Positions 18,580-26,619 of a stretch of DNA of 64,000 bases are shown here, piece after piece. The notes below the pieces were generated by a model. It worked only from the letters and a program-made list of their open reading frames with translations. It did no database searches and was not told where the DNA came from. Numbering within the stretch: the stretch's first letter is position 1; each line of letters starts with the position of its first letter. Origin of the DNA: Ohtaekwangia koreensis (lineage in GTDB: Bacteria; Bacteroidota; Bacteroidia; Cytophagales; Cyclobacteriaceae); assembly GCF_900167975.1 (NCBI RefSeq), contig NZ_FUZU01000003.1:868001-932000 (forward strand), read 5' to 3'. The position numbers and the translations under genes are program-made.

Positions 18580-21105
18580 TCAGTAATATACTACATTACA
18601 ATCCGGTTTCTTTTTCTTAAAGCTTTCAACACTTTTCTTCGAGACCTTGGTATTGTAGCACTTTAACGTTTTTATAGGCTGGTTCTCCAGCGAACTGATT
18701 TTCTTCACTCCTGTATTTGAACAATCTACAAATTCAATTGTCTGTAGCTTCTCCAAAGCATCCAGGTCATCAACCTGTGTTCCCGAACAATTCAGTTTTT
18801 TTAGATTGGATAGACTTCCTAATACCTTCAGCTCTTCCACCGGTGTATTCGATATGTCGAGGTCTTCTATACCATTGAGTTGCCCGAGTGGTTCTAATTT
18901 ACGAACGGGGCTATTGGTAACGTGTAAAGATCGCAAGGTCTTCAAGGTGGTGAGTGGCGCCAGATCGCTTACCGTTGTTCCTGAGAAATGTAATTCCTTC
19001 AGACTTACAAATTCCTGCAAGGCAGAGAGATCGCTGATGGCAACGTCATTAAAGTGCAGTGCCTCCAACTCTACCAAGCGGTGAAGGTCATCGCGTCTTG
19101 ACTTCGCCTGTATAGATACCTGCGTTTTAAAGATCCCCTTCCAGTCTTCGCTAAGACCCGTCCACCACCTTTCGAGGCTGTCGGTTTTATATACCACCAG
19201 GCACTGCGGATTCTTACTTAAGAAATCCTGCACATGAAGGTTATTTATACTGGTGCCCTCTACATAAAGCTTTTTAAGTGACGTGTTATCCGCAAGTGTT
19301 GTGATGTTTTGAACTTTACTATTATCGGCACGCAGCACTTGTAGCTTCTGGAAATGATCCAATGTAGAAAGGTCTTCCACCGGTGTATCGCTTATATCGA
19401 GAACACGAACCGATTTAAGTTCTTTGATTGGCGACAAGTCTCTTACGCCCGTTTTATTGGCGATGATCACTTGTAATTTCTGAAGCTTTCGTAACGGCTC
19501 AAGGTCGCGGATCTGACTATTGCCCGCAAAGTTTACAGAATCCAGGTTGGTAACTTTTGCCAGTTCCTCCTTGGAAGGATTCGATCCGGTTTTGATAGCC
19601 GCACTTAATATACTCTTCCATTTGTCTGAAAGTGTATCCCACCAGTTCTTCAAATCTTCGGAGTCAAAAATCACCAACACTCCCGGGTTCGCTGCCATAA
19701 ATGCATCTGCAAGTGATCGGTCAATCTGTGTATGATCACAGTAAACTCTTTCCAATGCTGTAAGATTCTGCAGCGCATTGAGATTGCCGATCAATGTATA
19801 GTTTGCATAGAGAACTTTTAATTTCTCCACACCTGCCAGGGGCGCTATATCAGCTATCCGTGTACTGTCTATATGGAGTGTCTCCAACATCTTGCAGGTA
19901 GCGATCGGATTTATATCCGTGATCATGGTTCCCGAAACATCGAGTGTATTCAACTTGGCAAGTGTAGCGATGGGTGTGAGCGTTGTAATTTTAGTATCAC
20001 GTACATTCAGGAGTTGCAACTCCGTAAGATTGCCGAGCGGTGTAAAATCAGCTATACCTGTTTTCTCTACCTCCAACTGCTCAAGCTTCGACATCTTTTC
20101 GATCACCGCTATATCTGTCACGGCTGTGTTATTGATGTTGAACTTTACCAGTTTATCAGAATAGCGCAGGGCAGATATATCGGAGACCTTTGTCCCTGAC
20201 AAATTCAATTCCTGCAGTTCGGTAAGATTTCTCACCGGACTTAGATCTGTTATGGCTGTATTGGAAAGATTGAGCACGCGCAAGTTCGAAAGCTGGCCAA
20301 GCGCTTCTATATCCTGTATATATTTGTTATGGCTGAGGTCTAACGTCTCAATGGCAGTGATGTCTTGTATAGCGTCCAGCGTTACACTATCACGGATGTT
20401 CAGCTGCCTTTCGAAAATAGATTGCCACTCGTACGAGAGCTGGTTCCACCATTGTGTGAGCGCTTCTGTTTGGTTAAATTGTCTGGTATATATACTCACG
20501 ATTTTAAGATCCTGGGCCTCCGGATCGTAGTTCACCTCTATATATCGTGGCATTGTATTGTTGATAGGCTTTCCTTCAGCAGTTGTGCCCTTCATGTTTC
20601 GCAGCAGCGATACTTTATAAAAAAGTTTATTATTCGAGTTTGTCTTTTCCTGTATATCCTGAATGGTGAATTCAAACTTTACGTTTTCAAAAAAGAAGTC
20701 TACATCTTTCAAATAGGCCTGTACATCTTTGTTCGTGATAACATTTCGCTTTTCGGCGAGATCATCCTCGATCTGTACTTTAGCATCACGAAAAATTTTG
20801 GTATAGCTTTCCGTAATCAACACATCCTTGTCACGTGAAGATGTACTGTTGCTCCCCAAGGTATTCAATACGAATTCCAGGAACGCAACCATGTCCTTTA
20901 CTTTCTGCTGATGTTGTTGATTGGGATCAGAGGACGTAGAGGTTTGCGTAGTCTTCGACTGAGTTTGTGTAGTCTTCGGCTGCGTCTGCGTCTTTGCAGG
21001 TGTCTTCGACTTCGTTTTGGTTTTAGACTTTGCCTGCCCGTAGGCGCCTGAGGTATACAGGCAAAGCAAAAAGATTGTAACAAGCCACAGCTTACTTTCT
21101 TTCAT
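18580..21105 (-). CDS. Large secreted leucine-rich repeat protein with three WW-LS linker modules
   Basis: Exported protein of 841 aa. The ATG at 21105 gives the signal peptide MKESKLWLVTIFLLCLYTSGAYG; the frame extends to 21144. A Lys/Thr/Gln-rich linker (about 25-65) leads to a globular region (70-230), then about 25 leucine-rich repeats of the short ~22-residue bacterial type (LSNLRVLNLSNTAITDLSPV). The repeats fall in three blocks, each opened by a helical motif with paired tryptophans: LTQWWNQLSYEWQSIF, LKNWWDTLSDKWKSIL and LERWWTGLSEDWKGIF. The tryptophans are near 232, 501 and 660 of the long frame. Such repeats usually bind proteins. The start overlaps the end of the upstream gene by 14 bp, so it is the last gene of a four-gene operon. 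Binding partner unknown. Confidence 0.85.
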   Translation of the reverse strand: MKESKLWLVTIFLLCLYTSGAYGQAKSKTKTKSKTPAKTQTQPKTTQTQSKTTQTSTSSDPNQQHQQKVKDMVAFLEFVLNTLGSNSTSSRDKDVLITESYTKIFRDAKVQIEDDLAEKRNVITNKDVQAYLKDVDFFFENVKFEFTIQDIQEKTNSNNKLFYKVSLLRNMKGTTAEGKPINNTMPRYIEVNYDPEAQDLKIVSIYTRQFNQTEALTQWWNQLSYEWQSIFERQLNIRDSVTLDAIQDITAIETLDLSHNKYIQDIEALGQLSNLRVLNLSNTAITDLSPVRNLTELQELNLSGTKVSDISALRYSDKLVKFNINNTAVTDIAVIEKMSKLEQLEVEKTGIADFTPLGNLTELQLLNVRDTKITTLTPIATLAKLNTLDVSGTMITDINPIATCKMLETLHIDSTRIADIAPLAGVEKLKVLYANYTLIGNLNALQNLTALERVYCDHTQIDRSLADAFMAANPGVLVIFDSEDLKNWWDTLSDKWKSILSAAIKTGSNPSKEELAKVTNLDSVNFAGNSQIRDLEPLRKLQKLQVIIANKTGVRDLSPIKELKSVRVLDISDTPVEDLSTLDHFQKLQVLRADNSKVQNITTLADNTSLKKLYVEGTSINNLHVQDFLSKNPQCLVVYKTDSLERWWTGLSEDWKGIFKTQVSIQAKSRRDDLHRLVELEALHFNDVAISDLSALQEFVSLKELHFSGTTVSDLAPLTTLKTLRSLHVTNSPVRKLEPLGQLNGIEDLDISNTPVEELKVLGSLSNLKKLNCSGTQVDDLDALEKLQTIEFVDCSNTGVKKISSLENQPIKTLKCYNTKVSKKSVESFKKKKPDCNVVYY

Positions 21106-21928
21106 AGTAGAGAAACTTTCTGAGAAGATTTTTTTCAGTCTCATTATTTACTTTCACAAGATTTGAAATAAGCCATCCTGTATTATAGCCAGGCCTGTTA
21201 AATTGAGAGAGCTCAAAATACCAGCCGTTGATCTGAAAGAAATGGAACTTCACTTCCTCCACAGTCTTAAATTTCAGATTTCCCCTCTTAATTTCATATA
21301 GAAATAATGAAAGATGATCCGGTATATATCGCTTGCTTGCAAACTGAACTACACTGTCACTATTCGCAAACGCCTTCCGGAGATTCATAAAATCAAGCTC
21401 ATGACTCAATGGATGTATAAATTTACCGACTTTGGAAGTATCTCGTTTAAAATACGGATCAAACATATCAGCATGCACGCGGCTAATCACCCACTTGCTG
21501 CCAAGATGATCTTTCTCAAGTTCCATGAACAGAATCACCGTCTGGTTCTTTCCATTCATCGTAAAGGTAGTATGTACTTCCGAGAACCAGTTGCCACCGT
21601 GAAAATCCAGTATAGCAGGTTGCGCTTTGTCAAGTACATCTTTAGCGAATTGAACTTTCAGATCGTTGTTGATGCCGTTGTTACTGGCATCGAACAATAT
21701 ACCCAGATATTTCTTCCGAAGCTTCTCGTTCCGGTATAGCTTGTCTTTGGGATAGTAGCGATCGCCTTTCTCATCTTCTTCGCCATTGAATCGCCTGATA
21801 AACTGATTTACCTGCTTGGTCTGAGCGTAGAGCTTGCTCTCATCATCTTTATCACCTACAAGCTGTGCCTGCAGGTGATACGATGATATACATAATACGA
21901 TAAAGGCAAATATACCGGTGATTCTCAT
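21092..21928 (-). CDS. Exported protein of unknown function (278 aa)
   Basis: Not recognised. The signal peptide MRITGIFAFIVLCISSYHLQAQ is followed by a charged mature domain. It has a helical N-terminal part (DESKLYAQTKQVNQFIRRFN, then YLGILFDASNNGINNDLKVQ) and a strand-rich part (LDFHGGNWFSEVHTTFTMNG, WVISRVHADMFD) that resembles an NTF2-like cone by eye only. No catalytic motif is evident. It overlaps the upstream gene by 4 bp (ATGA, 21925-21928) and the downstream LRR gene by 14 bp. Translational coupling across three genes implies joint function in the periplasm or at the outer membrane. Confidence 0.75.
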   Translation of the reverse strand: MRITGIFAFIVLCISSYHLQAQLVGDKDDESKLYAQTKQVNQFIRRFNGEEDEKGDRYYPKDKLYRNEKLRKKYLGILFDASNNGINNDLKVQFAKDVLDKAQPAILDFHGGNWFSEVHTTFTMNGKNQTVILFMELEKDHLGSKWVISRVHADMFDPYFKRDTSKVGKFIHPLSHELDFMNLRKAFANSDSVVQFASKRYIPDHLSLFLYEIKRGNLKFKTVEEVKFHFFQINGWYFELSQFNRPGYNTGWLISNLVKVNNETEKNLLRKFLYYERK

Positions 21929-22503
21929 GCACTCGTCTCCGTCACTTTGATATCGCCTAACAACACATCCCAGAATTCAACGATTCTCCCTTGGATCTGT
22001 GTCTTCTTCCTTTCGACATATATAGTTATATCTTTCTTTGTGGTGTCTTTATATTTTAAACCATCATCCGTTTGTCCTTCAAAGTGCTGATAGATGGTAA
22101 CAACACCAACGTAGCGTCCATCCGGTTGGCGTTCCAGATCACTGATGTAATGTATATTATACCAGGTGATCGACACACGGTCATAATTCAACGCCATGAG
22201 GCGCTCAAAGTATTTCCGCACTTTATAGTAATTTACTTCCTTTCTGTTGAGTGAAGACACTCCCATCTCGCTATCCGGAGAAAAAAGTTCTTCTGCCCGA
22301 TCCATCACGCGGTTAGCTTCCGAGAAGGGTGTCTTCTTGTTACCGATGATACTTATATACTTGCTGAGATCGCGTACTTTCTCCAGGGCCAGAGAATCAA
22401 TCGCCTGTTTTCTTTCAGGACTTATATCTGCATTCTGTGCAGCTATATTTCCAATGGTAAACAAGCTGAAGAGTAACGCCACTACATATTTATGATGAGT
22501 CAT
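21925..22503 (-). CDS. Exported protein of unknown function (192 aa)
   Basis: Not recognised. The signal peptide MTHHKYVVALLFSLFTIGNIAAQ is followed by a helical region (ERKQAIDSLALEKVRDLSKY), a LFSPDS segment, then alternating strands (VSITWYNIHYISDLERQPDG and YVGVVTIYQHFEG). The LFSPDS-then-strands layout recalls NTF2-like domains and is loosely similar to the N-terminal part of the LRR protein in the same operon. It follows the lipoprotein gene by 22 bp and overlaps the next gene by 4 bp. No enzymatic motif is seen. Confidence 0.75.
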   Translation of the reverse strand: MTHHKYVVALLFSLFTIGNIAAQNADISPERKQAIDSLALEKVRDLSKYISIIGNKKTPFSEANRVMDRAEELFSPDSEMGVSSLNRKEVNYYKVRKYFERLMALNYDRVSITWYNIHYISDLERQPDGRYVGVVTIYQHFEGQTDDGLKYKDTTKKDITIYVERKKTQIQGRIVEFWDVLLGDIKVTETSA

Positions 22504-22525
22504 GGTTCTTTGATTTTAATTTAAA

Positions 22526-23056
22526 CTATTTCTGTTTGATCAATTCTAGTTCAGTAATTTTTCCGGAACTGTCGAATTGAAGATTTCCAATCTTGTTAAA
22601 ATTTTTCTTTTGGTCTTTCAGATAATTGAGATAATCACGAATGGTAGTAGGCCGGTCATAATCTTTTTGTCCACCTGATTCGCTGATGACAATCAACACC
22701 GGAGTATCTGCGGAAGCAAACAATGACAACGCTTCGTTGATGCTGTTGTTCGCTGAAGATACATTGGAGGAGTTTGCTATAGCACCGAAATATTGTTCGA
22801 GTCTTGCCTTCGGCTCACGTGCCTTTGCTTCCGATTCTCTTCGTGCACGTTCTTCTTCCGCAAGTGCTCGTCTCCGCTCCTCTTCTTCCTTCTGCTTTCG
22901 AAGTGCTGCCTCTTGTTCTTGTTTTACTTTTTCCAGGGAAGCGGTGTTACTTGCCTCCATGGCTTTCTTTTTACTTTTACAACCTACTCCAGCCATCATA
23001 AGAATGAGGATGGCTGCCATGATCAATCTTGACGAATTTTTGATTTGAAGCATCAT
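22526..23056 (-). CDS. Coiled-coil lipoprotein of unknown function
   Basis: First gene of the four-gene operon, 176 aa. Start taken at the ATG at 23056 (MMLQIKNSSRL); the frame runs to 23104. Lipobox AGVGC is followed by KSKKKAMEAS, then a highly charged helix rich in Glu, Arg and Lys (about 45-85: QEAALRKQKEEEERRRALAE), clearly coiled-coil forming. The C-terminal ~90 residues (ARLEQYFGAIANSSNVSSAN, TTIRDYLNYLKDQKKNFNKI, LQFDSSGKITELELIKQ) form a small globular domain with a layout similar to the next protein. It is probably anchored to a membrane by its lipid and could scaffold the other three exported proteins. Function is inferred only from position. Confidence 0.7.
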   Translation of the reverse strand: MMLQIKNSSRLIMAAILILMMAGVGCKSKKKAMEASNTASLEKVKQEQEAALRKQKEEEERRRALAEEERARRESEAKAREPKARLEQYFGAIANSSNVSSANNSINEALSLFASADTPVLIVISESGGQKDYDRPTTIRDYLNYLKDQKKNFNKIGNLQFDSSGKITELELIKQK

Positions 23057-23104
23057 TTTCTTTTTTCTTGGTTTATGAGGAATCTTTTCCAAAGTATTCA
23101 GCAA

Positions 23105-23451
23105 CCTAAAATACTATGCCAATTTTGGTTTGGGATTCAAAATATTTCAACCTAAACGCATAGTATGTTTCGATTATTATTTGAACACTTTTATATGGAC
23201 GATGTGTAGAGAAACCCTACACTGTTGTGTATTGTTACGGAAGAAACCGTTTGGACAGAACGAATTACCGGTGAAAATTCGACAGTAGTATATATAACAG
23301 CGTTTAACCGCTGATCTGACCAGATAAAAATTCAATGACTTCAACTACACATTCACCGCAATCAAACCTGTAAACTCTTTTATACCTGATCTATACTATT
23401 TAGTATAGTTTATAGTTGATTTACCATAAATTAATTTATTGCCAGAAAAGA
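23105..23451. promoter_or_regulatory. Intergenic region upstream of the LRR operon
   Basis: About 350 bp without a gene. It should contain the minus-strand promoter of the 23056 operon. It holds a near-perfect palindrome, CTATACTA (23391-23398), TT, TAGTATAG (23401-23408), and a tatatata-like stretch near 23290. Nothing else is supported. Confidence 0.4.
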
Positions 23452-23488
23452 AAAGCCCTTCGGATTGATCAACAATCCGAAGGGCTTT
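23452..23488 (-). terminator. Terminator of the SusCD-phosphoesterase operon
   Basis: Perfect 16-bp stem: AAAGCCCTTCGGATTG (23452-23467), an ATCAA loop, and CAATCCGAAGGGCTTT (23473-23488). On the minus strand it starts 28 bp after the phosphoesterase stop and is followed by a T-rich run (TTTTCTTTTC). Confidence 0.88.
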
Positions 23489-23515
23489 AAATTATAGTTA
23501 ATCCTGATAAGAAGT

Positions 23516-25033
23516 TCAGGACTGCAACTTCAACTCCGATAAACGGATCTCCTTCTTGTATACATTTTTAAACCGGTCGGTAGCTTGTACTATAATTTTA
23601 TCCGCATTCGCGGATGGCTTTCCGAAAAACATGTGGTCCGTTAATACAGGATCAACCCAACCGCGCTTGGAAGGTTTCTCTGCACCTTCGTGCAACGCGA
23701 CAGAAAGCGGATCGAATGTGATCTCCTGCTGAAGTTCACCCATACTCTTTCCATCTTCAAACCATTCTACTTTCCATTGCGGATCCCAATTCCAAACGTT
23801 CACAGAAAAATAATCAGGTTTGTCTTTCACCGCGCCTACCGGATAAATTCGCAGCTGGTAATCTTTCTCATGCCCAACAGCTTTGTGATACCATTGTATC
23901 TCACTGCCGTTCACTTCGTATACTGCATAACCATTAGGTGTTCCGTCATAACAGATCGGTCCTGTCCACCACGCTCCGCATACTGTACCATGCACGTGCT
24001 CTATCGTTCCTTCGTGAATTACTTTTTCATTGAAGTGCGTATGTCCTGACATGATGTGTGCTTTAAAAGGCTTGAGTAACCGGTATAGCTCTTTCCGGTT
24101 GGACACCACACCTCCGATCGGTTCTTCATCAAGTTTATTGCGTCTCTTCGCTCCTGTATTCACGGGTATATGCAGCGATACCACGACTGTAGCACCGGGT
24201 TTAACCTGCGCGAGATCCTGCTCGAGCCACGCAAACTGCTGCTCCGATATATACCCTATATACTTCTTGGAAGCACCTAAAAAGAATACATCGTCCAATG
24301 TAACATAGTGAACATCGCCACGGTTATACGAGTAATACGAAGGACCGAAATGTTCCTTGAATGTTTTGGATGAATAGTCATCGGTGCGCGCATCAATATC
24401 CATATCATGATTTCCAATCACTTGAAAAAATGGGATCCCTGTTTTCTTGACCGCTTCTTTATAGTCTGCAAACAACTCGAACTTGTCCCACACCAGGTCA
24501 CCACATCCAATGCCATGGAAGAGCGTTTCTTTCGGATAACTATTCACCAGCTTAAATGTATCCGGAGCGGACTGTGAATTCAGCAATGCGGCATCTTCTG
24601 CATTTTGTATTTGAGGATCGGCCCACACGATGAAGTTATGTCGCGTATCGTCAACTGTCAATTTTTGTAAATCGAAATCTGCCTTAAAACTTCCCTTTGC
24701 ATTTTCGATGCGCTTGTAAAAGCCGGTTATACCATGTTGATGATTAAACGCATATCCTTTCGGAGCTGATATATATACAAATTCGGCGACAGCGTTACTG
24801 TTCAGTATATAATTACCTTTTGCATCGGTATAAGTAATATTAATACCATCGGTTACTGCGACACCCGCCACTCCCTTTGCATTTGCACGCACCACTCCTG
24901 TGAGTTTAATCGCAGAAAGATCTTTGCGCACACCCTTACCAGCGGGTTTACCTTGCGCCATTGTTACGCTTATTCCCAGGCCTACTCCGCTTAAACCTAA
25001 TGCGCGCAGGAATGCTCTTCTGTTTAATGCCAT
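23516..25033 (-). CDS. Exported calcineurin-like metallophosphoesterase
   Basis: Periplasmic or surface phosphoesterase of 505 aa. The N-terminus has a twin-arginine-like export signal (NRRAFLRALGLSGVGLGISV), then a carboxypeptidase-regulatory/SdrD-like N-terminal domain (about 40-125) and the two-metal phosphoesterase core: VWADPQIQ, GIGCGDLVWD, GNHDMD, SLHIPVN and SGHTHFNE supply the Asp, Asn and His ligands. A C-terminal beta domain of the MetallophosC type follows (about 370-500). Length and three-domain layout match Bacteroidota phosphoesterases. It is the third gene of a susC-susD-phosphoesterase operon (59 bp after susD), suggesting that the transporter takes up an organophosphate or the product of this enzyme. 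The substrate is not evident. Confidence 0.88.
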   Translation of the reverse strand: MALNRRAFLRALGLSGVGLGISVTMAQGKPAGKGVRKDLSAIKLTGVVRANAKGVAGVAVTDGINITYTDAKGNYILNSNAVAEFVYISAPKGYAFNHQHGITGFYKRIENAKGSFKADFDLQKLTVDDTRHNFIVWADPQIQNAEDAALLNSQSAPDTFKLVNSYPKETLFHGIGCGDLVWDKFELFADYKEAVKKTGIPFFQVIGNHDMDIDARTDDYSSKTFKEHFGPSYYSYNRGDVHYVTLDDVFFLGASKKYIGYISEQQFAWLEQDLAQVKPGATVVVSLHIPVNTGAKRRNKLDEEPIGGVVSNRKELYRLLKPFKAHIMSGHTHFNEKVIHEGTIEHVHGTVCGAWWTGPICYDGTPNGYAVYEVNGSEIQWYHKAVGHEKDYQLRIYPVGAVKDKPDYFSVNVWNWDPQWKVEWFEDGKSMGELQQEITFDPLSVALHEGAEKPSKRGWVDPVLTDHMFFGKPSANADKIIVQATDRFKNVYKKEIRLSELKLQS

Positions 25034-25092
25034 TATATGCTATTTAAAATTGAATATACTTACTAAAGTTATGAGACATGGTATATGCTATA

Positions 25093-26556
25093 CTATTTTT
25101 CCCACCATACTTTGGTATTGATCTCATCTCCACCCATGGACTCTACCGCGCGGGCATAGTTCTCGGGATTGTTTGTCTGCACAACAATCGGGTATTCAAA
25201 ACGTACTGGTACATTCTGGTCGTTTAGCATCGCGTCCGTCTTCGGTAATACCGGGAAGCCAGTACGTCTATATTCAAACCACTGTTGATAATCATTAAAG
25301 TATAGGGCATAATATTTCTGCAACATAATACGCTCCAGTGTGCCATCGTAGGCCGTTGCTTCATTTTCAAAATAACCTGCAGGCAGTACAGCATTCCACT
25401 GTTCGATGGCAGCTTTCACACCATTCTGATAATGTGTTTTGGCATCCGAACCAAGTATACCACGTTGCGCGAGCTCTGCTTTTATAAACTCCACCTCAGC
25501 GTACGTCATGATAACGGAAACCATAGGAGCTGTTACCAAGGCAATATTCAGGTTAGACGGTTGGTAGTCGAATTGAGAATCGCTTCCGGTATAGGCGCTT
25601 GGTATACCTTTATATCCGATCGTTGTCTTTCCATCTTTCGATTTCGCCTGTGTGTTGAACACAGCTCTGCGCGGATCATTAAAAGCATTCAGGTTATCGA
25701 TGAAGAATGCAGCACCGGCACGAAACGTTGTGAAATCTATAGCGCGACCCCAAGGAGAAACATTGGCACCTACACCCGAAATCTTAATGATCGCAGATTC
25801 ATCATTCTTTGTAAACACAGGGTACTTCACCGGGTCGTTGATCATCTCGGTCATCTTAGCAAATGAGTTCATCTCTGTACGCTTCGATACGCGCAACAGT
25901 AACCGAAGATGAAGGGAATTACAGAACATTCTCCACTTCTTTATATTTTTGCCATCTTTCACGTCATCGGCTGTATTGCTATAGAGTAAATCGGAGCCGA
26001 AGATCATTGGCTTGGTAGGATCGAACAGTGTGTTAGCACGGTCAAGGTCTGCCAGAATCTTAGTATATATCTCCTGTTGTGTATTGAAGGCTGGTTGAAA
26101 TATACCTTCATCGCCACGCACAGCTTCATCCATCGGCACATCTCCAAAGCAATCTGTGAGTTGTGAATAGATCCACGCATTCAACGTAATGGCTACCGCC
26201 TCATAATTTACATCCGATGCGGCAATCGCAGCGGCCTTCATTTCCTTTACGTTATTAAGCCAACGGTAATAATTATTCCAGGTCGAGTTACCTGCCGTCT
26301 CACTGATATCATACCGGTGTACGCCACCCGAAACACTCGGATATGGCAGCGCTACCTGCATGATGTTAAAAGTAAAGTCGTCACTTTTCGTTGTATTAAA
26401 AGTAGACACTGAATAGAGTATAGGGTTCAGCAATGTACCCGGGCTGATCTTTTCAATCTTGTTAGGGTCCGTATTTACCTCTTCAAAACCATCGGTACAG
26501 GAGAAGCTAACCGCTCCCATAAGTATAAATGCTATTGATATTTTCTTGATGTTCAT
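25093..26556 (-). CDS. SusD-like outer-membrane lipoprotein (SusD-like_2 type)
   Basis: Surface substrate-binding lipoprotein paired with the SusC at 26620. The signal ends in lipobox AVSFSC (Cys20), followed by TDGFEEVNTDPNKIEKISPG, the typical N-terminus of the second SusD family, which differs from the SusD at 1189. Helical-repeat signatures include AIAASDVNYEAVAITLNAWI and QLTDCFGDVPMDEA; the C-terminus has YYALYFNDYQQWFEYRRTG. At 487 aa it is full length. It starts 63 bp after susC and precedes the phosphoesterase by 59 bp. This SusD type often accompanies peptide or non-glycan substrates; with the phosphoesterase, a phosphorylated ligand is plausible but unproven. Confidence 0.9.
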   Translation of the reverse strand: MNIKKISIAFILMGAVSFSCTDGFEEVNTDPNKIEKISPGTLLNPILYSVSTFNTTKSDDFTFNIMQVALPYPSVSGGVHRYDISETAGNSTWNNYYRWLNNVKEMKAAAIAASDVNYEAVAITLNAWIYSQLTDCFGDVPMDEAVRGDEGIFQPAFNTQQEIYTKILADLDRANTLFDPTKPMIFGSDLLYSNTADDVKDGKNIKKWRMFCNSLHLRLLLRVSKRTEMNSFAKMTEMINDPVKYPVFTKNDESAIIKISGVGANVSPWGRAIDFTTFRAGAAFFIDNLNAFNDPRRAVFNTQAKSKDGKTTIGYKGIPSAYTGSDSQFDYQPSNLNIALVTAPMVSVIMTYAEVEFIKAELAQRGILGSDAKTHYQNGVKAAIEQWNAVLPAGYFENEATAYDGTLERIMLQKYYALYFNDYQQWFEYRRTGFPVLPKTDAMLNDQNVPVRFEYPIVVQTNNPENYARAVESMGGDEINTKVWWEK

Positions 26557-26619
26557 CCTCGTATATTATGTTTTAGGAACAATGGTTGTTACATGCTATA
26601 TCTACATACCGTAAAGTGA

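Noticed and set aside
22686-23048. 120-residue Ser/Ala-rich plus-strand frame
   Set aside because: It is the mirror of the Glu/Arg-rich coiled coil of the lipoprotein on the other strand.
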